Assembly: GCF_006385175.1 (NCBI RefSeq)
Contig: NZ_VFIY01000018.1
Coordinates: 310,001 to 374,000, forward strand
Length of the DNA stretch: 64,000 nt
Source: Emcibacter nanhaiensis
GTDB lineage: Bacteria > Pseudomonadota > Alphaproteobacteria > Sphingomonadales > Emcibacteraceae
Direction of reading: 5' to 3'
A program made the translations under genes and the position numbers. Shown here in pieces: positions 40,808 through 51,416 of the stretch. How positions within the stretch are numbered: position 1 is the first letter of the stretch; every line of letters begins with the position of its first letter. Below the pieces are notes generated by a model that had not been told where the DNA came from, made no database searches, and saw nothing but the letters and a program-made list of their open reading frames with translations.

Positions 40808-41956
40808 TCAGGCAAATGCACCGCCGCGCGAGATCATCGTGTCCCTGTGAATGGCCACACAGAGCACAAAACCGAGCCCAATCAAAAGGGTAAGCATGGC
40901 GGAACCGCCGTAGGACACCAGCGGCAGGGGCACGCCTACCACGGGCAGCATTCCCATGACCATGGCGATGTTGATAAAGACGTAGAGGAAAAATGTTACC
41001 GCCATGCCAAGCGCCAGCAGGCGACCAAACTGGCTGCGCACACTCATGCTCACCAGAATAGCGTAGGCCAGCAGGGTGAGATAGAGGAACAACAACGCCA
41101 GTCCGCCCATCAGGCCGAATTCCTCCGACAGCACCGTAAAGATAAAGTCGGTCTGTTTCTCCGGCAGGAAATTAAGCTGGCTCTGGGTCCCCTGCACAAA
41201 CCCCTTGCCGTACAGGCCGCCCGAACCGAAGGCGATCTTCGACTGGATGATATGGTACCCCGCCCCGAGCGGATCCCGTTCCGGGTCAAGGAAGGTCAGC
41301 ACCCTGTCCTTCTGGTAGGGTTTGAGGAAATTCCAGGCGCCGATCGCCGCCGGAATCATGGCGATCAGGCCGGCAATGAAGATCCACATACGAACCCCGG
41401 CGGCAAATAGAATGGCCACCCCGCCAAAGGCGATCAGCAGCGTTGTTCCCAGATCCGGCTGACGAAGAACGAAAAACGCCGGCATGGCGATCAGCAGCAC
41501 CGGGATCAGCAGGCTCTTATAGCTGGCCTGGTCCTCATTGGACAGGCAATGGAAATACCTGGCCAGGGCCAGAACCAAAGCGATCTTCATGAATTCCGAC
41601 GGCTGGACATTCATAAAGCCAATATTCAGCCAGCGTTGCGCCCCCATGCCGGTGTGGCCCATGATGTCCACTGCCAGCAACAGCAACAACGACAGGAAAT
41701 AAAGAGGATAGGCCAGGAACATCCAGATCCTGAGATCGACCAGGGCAATCACCAGCATGCAGGTCAGGCCGATCCCGAACCTGATCATCTGGTTTTTCGC
41801 CCAGGGATCAAAATGGCCGCCGGCCACCGAATACAAAAGGGCAAAACCGATACAGGCAATGGCGACGACAACGGCGACAATCAGCCAGTTGAGTTCAGAT
41901 ATTTTCTGGAACAGGGACTTCCTGTTGCGGCGGCTGTTCTGGGCAAGGGCAAGCAT
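40808..41956 (-). CDS. rodA: RodA, SEDS peptidoglycan glycosyltransferase
   Basis: A 382-residue SEDS-family polymerase with about ten membrane helices. Family segments include GHTGMGAQRWLNIGFMNVQPSEFMKIALV, split here as GAQRWLNIGFMNVQPSEFMK, plus RQPDLGTTLLIAFGG and the C-terminal GVPLPLVSYGGSAML. It polymerises lipid II glycan strands for side-wall growth, paired with the transpeptidase PBP2. Its start overlaps the mrdA stop by one base. It ends the mreB-mreC-mreD-mrdA-rodA order. Confidence 0.95.
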   Translation of the reverse strand: MLALAQNSRRNRKSLFQKISELNWLIVAVVVAIACIGFALLYSVAGGHFDPWAKNQMIRFGIGLTCMLVIALVDLRIWMFLAYPLYFLSLLLLLAVDIMGHTGMGAQRWLNIGFMNVQPSEFMKIALVLALARYFHCLSNEDQASYKSLLIPVLLIAMPAFFVLRQPDLGTTLLIAFGGVAILFAAGVRMWIFIAGLIAMIPAAIGAWNFLKPYQKDRVLTFLDPERDPLGAGYHIIQSKIAFGSGGLYGKGFVQGTQSQLNFLPEKQTDFIFTVLSEEFGLMGGLALLFLYLTLLAYAILVSMSVRSQFGRLLALGMAVTFFLYVFINIAMVMGMLPVVGVPLPLVSYGGSAMLTLLIGLGFVLCVAIHRDTMISRGGAFA

Positions 41957-43809
41957 CAGGCGTGTCTCTCCCCTTGTTGCAGATCCCGCTTCCTGCGGTC
42001 TTTCTCCTGCAGATAGCGCATGACATCACCTGCAATGGGCGATGCAGAAGAGGCACCGCCGCCGCCGTGTTCCACCAGGACGGATACGGCATAGCGCGGC
42101 GCTTCGACCGGACCATATCCCACAAACAGGGCATGCTCCCGTTCAATCCAGGGCTTTTCGTCATACTTGCGTATACCTTCATCCCGTTCTGCCTTGCTGA
42201 TCCGGCGCACCTGACTGGTGCCGGTCTTTCCTCCCATGGAATAGGTCTTGCTGTGGTGAATATAATAATGGGCCGTTCCCTTGGGGTCATTGACCACCAT
42301 CGACATGCCCTTTTTGACCAATTCAAGATGCGCCCGGGATACCGGGATTTTTTCAGGGGGCACCGGCGTATCATTTTGCGACGGCATGATAATCCGGGGG
42401 TTCACGGCATAGCCGCCATTGACCATTCTGGACGTCATGACAGCAAGCTGGATCGGCGTCGTCAGCACATACCCCTGGCCGATCCCCGCATTGGCGGTAT
42501 CACCGCCCTGCCATTTGACGCCCTGGGTGGCAAACTTCCAGCCCTTGCCGGGGATCAGGCCGTCGACTTCGCCCGGGATGCCGATATCAAAACTTTTGCC
42601 CAGGCCAAACCGGTGTGCGACTTCCTGAATCTTGTCGATGCCGACCCGGCCCGCCACTTCGTAAAAATAAACATCGCAGGAGCCGGCAATGGCATGCTCC
42701 AGATCAACCTTGCCATGGCCGTATTTTTTCCAGCAATGGAAGGTATGGTTGCCAAGCTTGTATTTACCGTTGCAGAAAATTTCTTCCGTGTCGTCGATGA
42801 CACCGGCTTCCAGTGCCGCCAGCGCCACCACCATCTTAAAAGTGGAGCCCGGCGGATAAGCGCCGGAAACGGCCTTATTGACCAGCGGATGACGGATATC
42901 GTTCCTCAGTTCATCCCATTTTTTCTGGCTGATCCCGAAATTAAAATCATTGGGATCGTAGGACGGTGTCGAGGCACTGGCCAGAATGTCCCCGTTATGC
43001 ACATCCATCACCACGACGGCGGCACTCTGGTCACGCACCCGTTCCGCCGCAAATTTCTGAAGCTCCAGATCAATGGTCAGCTGCACGTCCTCGCCGGGCG
43101 CGCTGTCCTGGCGGGAAAGTTCCCGGATAACACGTCCAAGCGCATTGACCTCGACCCTGCTGTTGCCGGCCTGACCGCGCAGACGGCTTTCCAGTTCCCG
43201 CTCCATGCCGTTCTTGCCGATCTTGAAGCCGGGCAGTTCAAGCAGGGGATCTTCGGAACGGCCCAGGTCCTTTTCGCTGACCGATCCCACATATCCCACC
43301 AGATGGGCAAGATACCCCTTTTCGGGGTAAAAGCGGGTTGTCCCCACATCGGGCTGGATGCCGGGCAGGTCCGGAATATTCACATTAACGTTGGCAAAGG
43401 TTTCCCAGTCCAGGTTCTGCGCCACCGCCACCGGCAGGAACGAGCGCTGCCTTTTGATGGCTTTGAGGATGCGTTTATAGTCCCGGTCGGACAGTGTCAC
43501 CAGTTCAGACAAGGCTGCCAGGGTGGCTTCCACGTTATCCGCCTGTTCAGGGATCAGGTTAACCCGATAATCAACCCTGTTCCCGGCCAGCAGCTCGCCG
43601 TAGCGGTCCAGGATCTTGCCCCGTTCCGGTTGCAGCAACCGCAGGCTGATCCGGTTCTCGTCGGCCAGAAGCTCGTACTGGCTGCGCCCGACCACCTGCA
43701 GATAATACATCCGTCCGATCAGCGCTGACGACAGCACCATCATGCCGCCGGCAATGATGCTTGCCCGGCGGGTATAGACTTTATACTTGAGGTCGTCTGA
43801 CTGGGACAA
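41956..43809 (-). CDS. mrdA: Penicillin-binding protein 2 (transpeptidase)
   Basis: A 617-residue class B penicillin-binding protein. A single membrane anchor lies at residues about 17-37, then the dimerisation domain and the transpeptidase domain. The active-site Ser322 is in YPPGSTFKM (S-x-x-K), AIAGSCDVYF is the S-x-N-equivalent motif (SCD), and GGKTGTSQV the K-T-G box. It cross-links new peptidoglycan during elongation together with RodA and MreC. It starts six bases after mreD on the same transcript. Confidence 0.95.
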   Translation of the reverse strand: MSQSDDLKYKVYTRRASIIAGGMMVLSSALIGRMYYLQVVGRSQYELLADENRISLRLLQPERGKILDRYGELLAGNRVDYRVNLIPEQADNVEATLAALSELVTLSDRDYKRILKAIKRQRSFLPVAVAQNLDWETFANVNVNIPDLPGIQPDVGTTRFYPEKGYLAHLVGYVGSVSEKDLGRSEDPLLELPGFKIGKNGMERELESRLRGQAGNSRVEVNALGRVIRELSRQDSAPGEDVQLTIDLELQKFAAERVRDQSAAVVVMDVHNGDILASASTPSYDPNDFNFGISQKKWDELRNDIRHPLVNKAVSGAYPPGSTFKMVVALAALEAGVIDDTEEIFCNGKYKLGNHTFHCWKKYGHGKVDLEHAIAGSCDVYFYEVAGRVGIDKIQEVAHRFGLGKSFDIGIPGEVDGLIPGKGWKFATQGVKWQGGDTANAGIGQGYVLTTPIQLAVMTSRMVNGGYAVNPRIIMPSQNDTPVPPEKIPVSRAHLELVKKGMSMVVNDPKGTAHYYIHHSKTYSMGGKTGTSQVRRISKAERDEGIRKYDEKPWIEREHALFVGYGPVEAPRYAVSVLVEHGGGGASSASPIAGDVMRYLQEKDRRKRDLQQGERHA

Positions 43810-43814
43810 TCTAC

Positions 43815-44330
43815 CTACCTTTTTTCAGCTTTCAGCCGCTTGCGGATTTTACCAAGCCCCCATGTGATGACCGGAAACAGGGCAATAGTCAGCAGGCTCT
43901 GGCCAATGGCATGCCAGTAATTCAGGACGGTTTTATAGTAGATCGACGCCACCGCCCAGCTGCAGAACCCGAACACCATGGAAATAATCACAAAAATCAG
44001 CCAGTTAAACAGGAAATCCCGCTCCAGGAAATTCCGGCCCTGGATCAGGACGAACTGCCTGACCAGAAGCAGCAACAGGGCCATCATGCCCAGCGGCCCA
44101 CCGCCAAGTATATCCTGCAGCAGGCCGATCACAAAGACCGCGCTGACCGGCAGGAGCTCCGGCCGCACCACGACCCAATAGTAAACCGCAATCAGGGTCA
44201 GATAGGGCATCAGGTTGCCGAAATAAGGGATCTTGTAGGGCAGCACCATGACAATGGCCAGCAACAGGCTGGTCAGAAACGGCAGGAAACTGCGAAACCC
44301 TATTTCTTTTTTCTTTTCAAGCGATGCCAT
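43815..44330 (-). CDS. mreD: MreD, rod shape-determining membrane protein
   Basis: A 171-residue polytopic protein with five to six hydrophobic segments (LTSLLLAIVMVLPYKI, LIAVYYWVVVRPELLP, VFVIGLLQDILGGGPLGMMA). The motif LLQDILGGGPLG is typical of MreD. It links MreC and the elongation enzymes in the membrane. Its start shares one base with the mreC stop. Confidence 0.92.
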   Translation of the reverse strand: MASLEKKKEIGFRSFLPFLTSLLLAIVMVLPYKIPYFGNLMPYLTLIAVYYWVVVRPELLPVSAVFVIGLLQDILGGGPLGMMALLLLLVRQFVLIQGRNFLERDFLFNWLIFVIISMVFGFCSWAVASIYYKTVLNYWHAIGQSLLTIALFPVITWGLGKIRKRLKAEKR

Positions 44331-45190
44331 CAGTTCTGTTCCTCAGCCGCCTGTTCAGCAGGCGTTTCCGGTGCGCTGACGCCGGCATCCGGGCTTGATG
44401 CAATATCATAGCCCAATACACTGACATAATTCAGGCGGTACAGGTTCGCCGCCAGATTGACACGAATGCCGTCTTCTTCACTCACTTCCACAACGCGGCC
44501 AACCGGCAGGTCCGGCGGGAACACTTTCGCGAAACCGCTGGTCAGGACCAGGTCCCCGACTTTCACTTTCGCACCCAGGGGCAGGAAATTCAAAAGCGGC
44601 TGGTTGCTGTTATCCCCTTCCAGGATCACATTAATGCCGCTGGAAGCGATCTTGACCGGCACCCGGCTGTTCAGGTCCGTCACCAGCAGGACCCGGGCCG
44701 AGCCGGATCCCACGTTGATGGTTCGACCGACAATTCCCTGTTCGTTGACCACGGCCATACCCTTGCGGATCCCGTCGTCGCGGCCGCTGTTGATCAGGAC
44801 GCTTTTGAAAAAGGGACTGCCGCTGTCGGACACCACCCGGGAAGCGGCGATAGTGGTTACATGCCCTTCCCGGATATTCAGCAGGCTGGATAATCGCTGG
44901 TTGTCGATGACCAGTTGGCTGGCGGCAATCTGTTCCTGCCGCAGGCGGGTATTTTCCTGCCGCAGCCGTTCGTTTTCCGAATAGACCAGCGCCAGGTTCT
45001 GGGTCCAGCTGACAAAATCATCCGCCGTCTCCAGCGGTTTGGACAGGACCTCCAGGACCGTGGTAAAGCCGTCAAACACAGTCGCCCGGCCACTTTCCAC
45101 CGCCTGGTTGTCGTTACGACCGAAAACCAGCAGGGCCAGGGACAAAAGGATGAAGAAGATGGCCGAGAATCTCTGTCCAAACCCCTTCAT
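44330..45190 (-). CDS. mreC: MreC, rod shape-determining protein
   Basis: A 286-residue bitopic protein: cytoplasmic tip, one membrane helix (about 9-25), a coiled coil (LVYSENERLRQENTRLRQEQ), then the two beta-barrel periplasmic domain with VNEQGIVGRTINVGSGSARV, LLVTDLNSRVPVKI and VGDLVLTSGFAKVFPPDLPV. It forms the scaffold that activates PBP2-RodA. The C-terminal tail is acidic and disordered (about 265-286). Confidence 0.94.
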   Translation of the reverse strand: MKGFGQRFSAIFFILLSLALLVFGRNDNQAVESGRATVFDGFTTVLEVLSKPLETADDFVSWTQNLALVYSENERLRQENTRLRQEQIAASQLVIDNQRLSSLLNIREGHVTTIAASRVVSDSGSPFFKSVLINSGRDDGIRKGMAVVNEQGIVGRTINVGSGSARVLLVTDLNSRVPVKIASSGINVILEGDNSNQPLLNFLPLGAKVKVGDLVLTSGFAKVFPPDLPVGRVVEVSEEDGIRVNLAANLYRLNYVSVLGYDIASSPDAGVSAPETPAEQAAEEQN

Positions 45191-45231
45191 CGTGCCGTCC
45201 TCTGCCTTTCTTTAATGATACGCTCCAACCC

Positions 45232-46269
<1,038 letters not shown>

Positions 46270-46439
46270 TTATTTCAGCCTATTCCCTGCACGATTTGGT
46301 CTGGTTTGGAGCCGCTGGTTAAGACGCTGTCGCCAGACCGGTTAACTATAACCGAACTGCTTATAAAGTCTATCTATTAAGATATGGTTTTCATTGCAAT
46401 AAATTCGTGGCCAAAGTGCGGCCCGGCGGCGCAATATCT

Positions 46440-46482
46440 GTAAAAAGGGCTCCCCGCCATATATGGTGCGGGAAGCCCTGTA
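46440..46482 (-). terminator. Terminator after leuA
   Basis: On the minus strand AGGGCTTCCCGC pairs with GCGGGGAGCCCT (one bulge) around ACCATATATG, and TTTTT follows. It lies 44 bases after the leuA stop and separates it from the mreB promoter. Confidence 0.85.
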
Positions 46483-46522
46483 TTACAATATATTTGCATA
46501 TACCGATTAATGACATCCGAGG

Positions 46523-48067
46523 TCAGGCGCTCATCTCCGCCGGCGCTGTTTTTTCGCGCTTGGTGATCAGCTTGTTCAAGGCGTTGGCATAGGCCCTGGC
46601 AGACGCCACCAGGGTATCGGTATGGGCCGCATGGCCGTTCACGGTCTTGCCGTCCTCTTCCAGCCGCACGGTGACTTCTGCCTGGGCGTCAGTTCCCCTG
46701 GTCACCGCATGAACCTGATAGAGCTGCAGATGCGGCTCACCGCCGATAATGGCGCGCAGGGCCTTGAAGGCCGCATCCACCGGACCGTTGCCTTCGGAAA
46801 AGACCGTTTTCTGATCGCCGTCAATATCCAGCTCCAGCTCGGCGCTGTTGGCCTTGCCTTTTTCACAAACGAATTTCCAGCCCACCACCTTGATATGGTC
46901 GTTGTCCTGCATATTTTCGTCAACGATGGAGATGATATCCTCGTCATAAACGGTCTTCTTGCGGTCCGCCAGGTCCTTGAAAGCCTGGAAGGCGCTCATG
47001 AATTCATTGTCGCCCAGCTCGTAGCCCAGGTCCTTCAGCTTCTCACGGAAGGCATGACGTCCGGAATGCTTGCCCATCACCAGGGAGGATTCCTTCAGGC
47101 CCACACTCTCGGGGGTCATGATTTCATAGGTTTCGGCATTCTTCAGCATACCGTCCTGGTGAATGCCGCTTTCGTGGGCGAAGGCGTTGGCGCCGACGAT
47201 GGCCTTGTTATTCTGCACCGCCAGGCCGGTGACTGAGCTGACCAGGCGCGAGGTCTTGGTGATATTCTCGGTCACCACGCCGGTGTCATAAGGCAGCATG
47301 TCATGGCGGGTGCGGAAGGCCATGACGATTTCTTCCAGCGCCGCATTGCCGGCCCGCTCGCCGATGCCGTTGATGGTGCATTCGATCTGGCGCGCCCCGC
47401 CCTGTACCGCGGCAATACTGTTGGCCACCGCCAGGCCCAGGTCGTTATGGCAATGGGTCGAGAAGATTGCCTTGTCGCTGTCCGGCACATTGGCGATGAT
47501 CTTTTCGATCATCTCCTTATATTCCTGCGGCGTGGTGTAACCGACGGTGTCGGGCACATTGATGGTGGTCGCTCCGGCCTTGATGGCGGTCTCGATGGAC
47601 TTGTACAGGAAATCCTCTTCGGTGCGGGTGCCGTCCTCGCAGGACCATTCCACATCGTCACACAGGTTGCGGGCATAGGCCACGCTGTCGGCAATGGCTT
47701 CCAATACCTCTTCCGGCTCCATCTGCAGCTTGAATTTCATATGCAGCGGGCTTGTGGAAATAAAGGTATGAATGCGGGGCTTGACCGCCGGTTTCAATGC
47801 CTCCCACGCCCGGTCGATATCCTTGTGGGATGCCCGGGCCAGTGAACAGACACTGGTCTTTTTCATCAATTTGGCCACCTCGTTGACGGATTCAAAATCG
47901 CCGTTGGAGGCGATGGCAAAGCCGGCTTCAATCACGTCCACGCCCAGGGCCTCCAGGGCCTCGGCGACGCGGATTTTTTCCGTCAGGGTCATGGATGCGC
48001 CCGGCGACTGTTCGCCGTCACGCAAGGTGGTGTCAAAAATAATTACTCGGTTTTTATCTGTCGTCAT
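46523..48067 (-). CDS. leuA: 2-isopropylmalate synthase
   Basis: A 514-residue LeuA of the long bacterial type, the committed step of leucine synthesis (acetyl-CoA plus 2-oxoisovalerate). The catalytic barrel begins [40 protein letters not shown] carries the metal His pair, and the C-terminal LeuA allosteric domain covers about residues 390-500 for leucine feedback. A leucine-rich leader peptide lies 123 bases upstream, so attenuation is likely in addition to feedback inhibition. Confidence 0.96.
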   Translation of the reverse strand: MTTDKNRVIIFDTTLRDGEQSPGASMTLTEKIRVAEALEALGVDVIEAGFAIASNGDFESVNEVAKLMKKTSVCSLARASHKDIDRAWEALKPAVKPRIHTFISTSPLHMKFKLQMEPEEVLEAIADSVAYARNLCDDVEWSCEDGTRTEEDFLYKSIETAIKAGATTINVPDTVGYTTPQEYKEMIEKIIANVPDSDKAIFSTHCHNDLGLAVANSIAAVQGGARQIECTINGIGERAGNAALEEIVMAFRTRHDMLPYDTGVVTENITKTSRLVSSVTGLAVQNNKAIVGANAFAHESGIHQDGMLKNAETYEIMTPESVGLKESSLVMGKHSGRHAFREKLKDLGYELGDNEFMSAFQAFKDLADRKKTVYDEDIISIVDENMQDNDHIKVVGWKFVCEKGKANSAELELDIDGDQKTVFSEGNGPVDAAFKALRAIIGGEPHLQLYQVHAVTRGTDAQAEVTVRLEEDGKTVNGHAAHTDTLVASARAYANALNKLITKREKTAPAEMSA

Positions 48068-48190
48068 TGGTCTGAACCTTTAAAAATCTAGCTGAAATAT
48101 AACAGAACTGTCCGTAAATGCCATACGTACAGGGATGTTTTTCTCCCCTAAACGCCTGCTGATGCTACAGCTTTAATTGGGTGAAGGCGC
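48068..48190 (-). promoter_or_regulatory. leuA leader region (attenuator candidate)
   Basis: Between the leader peptide stop and leuA. On the minus strand CGCCT near 48189-48185 can pair with AGGCG near 48157-48153, and GCTG-TAGCAT-CAGC forms a smaller competing hairpin inside. A short AGGG/CCCT stem follows. I see no strong U-run terminator, so control could act on leuA translation or through a weak terminator; the fold needs calculation. Confidence 0.4.
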
Positions 48191-48301
48191 TCAGGGGCGA
48201 GCTAGTCGACCAAGAGATAGAAGGAGGGTGGAAAGCGTGCTGAGGAACAGGCGTGCAGAAACGCCGGACAAGGAATATCCGCCGTTAAAAGTCTCAGTCA
48301 T
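48191..48301 (-). CDS. leuA leader peptide
   Basis: A 36-codon reading frame upstream of leuA on the same strand: MTETFNGGYSLSGVSARLFL then STLSTLLLSLGRLARP. Nine of 36 residues are Leu, eight of them in the last 19, including three in a row. AGAAGG lies five bases before the ATG, so it should be translated. This is the hallmark of transcription attenuation by leucine, where a ribosome stalled on Leu codons changes the fold of the following RNA. Too short for most gene callers. Confidence 0.65.
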   Translation of the reverse strand: MTETFNGGYSLSGVSARLFLSTLSTLLLSLGRLARP

Positions 48302-48538
48302 GCATGCCTTCTGCGCCATTTGTGTTTCTTCAGCTTTTCAAGTTTCTTTGTTATCTACCTTATATAGGACGGGATGTGAACCAAAAAAGGCCGGTCCATG
48401 CATTTTTATACTCCCAATAGACCTCAGTTTCGCCCTTCCATGGTTAACAGTATCCTAACAAAATGGGCCAAAATCCGGCTATTTCCGGGACTGCCACTGT
48501 TTTTTTTAAATTCGCCACCCTTATCCGGGGTTTAATCA

Positions 48539-48568
48539 TTGACAAACCGGACATAGCCTCTTCATAGT
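48539..48568 (+). promoter_or_regulatory. Sigma70-type promoter upstream of the orphan kinase
   Basis: A perfect TTGACA (48539-48544), an 18-base spacer, and CATAGT (48563-48568; four of six bases match TATAAT). It lies 57 bases before the chosen kinase start. The rest of 48302-48538 holds no gene I can support; a TATATA box on the minus strand near 48361-48366 may serve the leuA leader. Confidence 0.5.
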
Positions 48569-48624
48569 CCCTACCGTTTTTTAGTAGCAATTAGCGCTTA
48601 TTGTATTTTCGAGGTTCGTTTAAG

Positions 48625-49707
48625 TTGTTGCAATTCTGGCATCCACATCTGCTGTTGTGTCTGGCGTTACTGCCGGTGCCGATCCTGCTGTACAGAAAAC
48701 GCCTCGCCGTGGCCCATCTCAGCGCAGGCTACAATCGCCTTTTTGCAGGTGTATGCCTGGTCACCCTGATCTCTTTCGTCGATTACCTGGAAGAAGTCCC
48801 GCCCGGACAGAAGCTGTCTGAGCTCCTCTTTGGCATCCCGCGGTTCGGACCGACATTGATTTATGTCTATGTGGTGGCATTTATGCTGATGATCTGGGGA
48901 ATTAGCAACTGGCTGGCCGCCGTTTCCAATGTCACCCGGGAAGTTGAACTGCGAAAAAAGGCGGAAAATGATCTCCGCGAACTGTCGCGTAAATCCAATG
49001 AACTGGCGGCCCAGGCGGAAGAAGCCAGCCAGGCCAAGTCAGCCTTCCTCGCCAATATGTCCCACGAGCTGCGCACGCCACTTAACGCGATCATTGGCTA
49101 CTCGGAACTCCTCAGGAACAAAAACATCCCCATGAATGAAGTCAAAAGGGATGAATATGCCGAGCATATTTTCCGTAGCGGCCGGCACCTGCTGGACCTG
49201 ATCAATGACATTCTTGACCTGGCCAAGGTCGAGTCCGGCAAGCTGGAAGTCCACAAGGGTCCTGTGGATGTCCTGCACCTGTTGCAGGATTGTGAGAAAT
49301 TTGTCTCCGCCATGGCCGAGAGAGAAGGCGTCACCGTGGAAGTGGACTGCCCTGACAGGGAAATCATCAGCGATGAGAAAGTCCTCAAACAGATTATCCT
49401 CAACCTGATGACCAATGCCGTTAAATACAACCAGCCCGAAGGATCAGTTAAAGTAACCGGCCGGTTTGAAAATGACTGCCTCCGGATAGACGTGGTCGAC
49501 ACGGGCGTCGGCATGACCGAGAAAGAGATCTCACTGGTGATGGAGCCCTTCGTCCAGATCGACAACAGCTACAGCCGCAAAGTGGAAGGCACGGGACTTG
49601 GCCTGGCCCTGGTCAACAGCTTTACCGAATTGCTGGGCGGTACTGTCAGCATCGTGTCGATAAAAAATGAAGGCACTACCGTCAGCCTGACACTGCCCGA
49701 AAAATAA
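48625..49707 (+). CDS. Orphan membrane sensor histidine kinase
   Basis: A kinase of about 360 residues with three N-terminal membrane helices (HPHLLLCLALLPVPILLY, LFAGVCLVTLISFVDYL, YVYVVAFMLMIWGISNWLAA), a coiled linker, HisKA with FLANMSHELRTPLNAIIGYS (phospho-His) and an ATPase domain with NLMTNAVKYNQ, VVDTGVGMTEKE and GTGLGLALVN. No extra sensory domain is present, so the membrane part is the sensor. No response regulator is adjacent. The frame opens with TTG codons only; I chose TTG 48625, after GAGG, over TTG 48601. Confidence 0.85.
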   Translation: MLQFWHPHLLLCLALLPVPILLYRKRLAVAHLSAGYNRLFAGVCLVTLISFVDYLEEVPPGQKLSELLFGIPRFGPTLIYVYVVAFMLMIWGISNWLAAVSNVTREVELRKKAENDLRELSRKSNELAAQAEEASQAKSAFLANMSHELRTPLNAIIGYSELLRNKNIPMNEVKRDEYAEHIFRSGRHLLDLINDILDLAKVESGKLEVHKGPVDVLHLLQDCEKFVSAMAEREGVTVEVDCPDREIISDEKVLKQIILNLMTNAVKYNQPEGSVKVTGRFENDCLRIDVVDTGVGMTEKEISLVMEPFVQIDNSYSRKVEGTGLGLALVNSFTELLGGTVSIVSIKNEGTTVSLTLPEK

Positions 49708-49735
49708 AAGCCGCCCCGAAACGGGGCGGCTTTCA
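49705..49735. terminator. Bidirectional terminator between kinase and ilvC
   Basis: AAAGCCGCCCCG and CGGGGCGGCTTT form a perfect 12-bp stem with an AAA loop (the last A run of the kinase gene included). It lies between convergent genes. Confidence 0.88.
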
Positions 49736-49756
49736 AATGTCTGACTGTCCTGAAGA

Positions 49757-50806
<1,050 letters not shown>

Positions 50807-50846
50807 TCACTCTTTCTCAGAAATACTTTTTGCTTTTTGGCGCTAT

Positions 50847-51365
50847 TTATAGCGGTTCCCGGCCGCGGGTCAATGCCGCAACGCCGGTTCTGACCACTTC
50901 AACCAGCCCGAATTCATCCATCAGCTCGATAAAGGCTTTGATTTTTTCGGACTTGCCGGTGATTTCGAAAATAAAGCTGTCGCGGGTGCTGTCGACAATC
51001 CGCGCCCGGAAGGCGTCGCCCACGCGCTGGGCCTCGTCCCGGTCACTTCCTTCACAATGGACTTTGACCAGGGCCAGTTCCCGTTCCACGCTGGGACCTT
51101 CCAGGGTCAGGTCGCCGACCTTGTGCACCGGCACCAGCCGCTCCAGCTGGGCCTTGATCTGTTCAATGACCATGGGCGTTCCGGCCGTCACCACGGTGAT
51201 GCGGGAATCATTTCCTTCCAGGTCGACCGGGGCCACGGTCAGATGCTCGATATTGTAGCCGCGGCCGGAAAAAAGCCCGATCACCCGGGCCAGAACCCCG
51301 GCCTCGTTGTCAACGATGATGGAAATGGTGTGGCGCGCGACCGGTTCAACTGTTTTTGCATTCAT
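50847..51365 (-). CDS. ilvN: Acetolactate synthase small (regulatory) subunit
   Basis: A 172-residue regulatory subunit. The N-terminal ACT domain reads TISIIVDNEAGVLARVIGLF then SGRGYNIEHLTVAPVD, the valine-binding region; the C-terminal ALS_ss_C domain covers about residues 85-160. It raises activity of the catalytic subunit and gives feedback by valine. It follows ilvB by 51 bases. The equivalent name ilvH is also used. Confidence 0.95.
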   Translation of the reverse strand: MNAKTVEPVARHTISIIVDNEAGVLARVIGLFSGRGYNIEHLTVAPVDLEGNDSRITVVTAGTPMVIEQIKAQLERLVPVHKVGDLTLEGPSVERELALVKVHCEGSDRDEAQRVGDAFRARIVDSTRDSFIFEITGKSEKIKAFIELMDEFGLVEVVRTGVAALTRGREPL

Positions 51366-51416
51366 TGTTCTAATTCCTGTTGTCCTACTGCATCTGTCTG
51401 CGGATCGACGCCCGCG

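Noticed and set aside
48178-48300. Structured RNA or ribozyme upstream of leuA on the plus strand
   Set aside because: The plus-strand sequence looked RNA-like at first, but the minus strand reads as a translated leucine-rich leader peptide, which explains it better.
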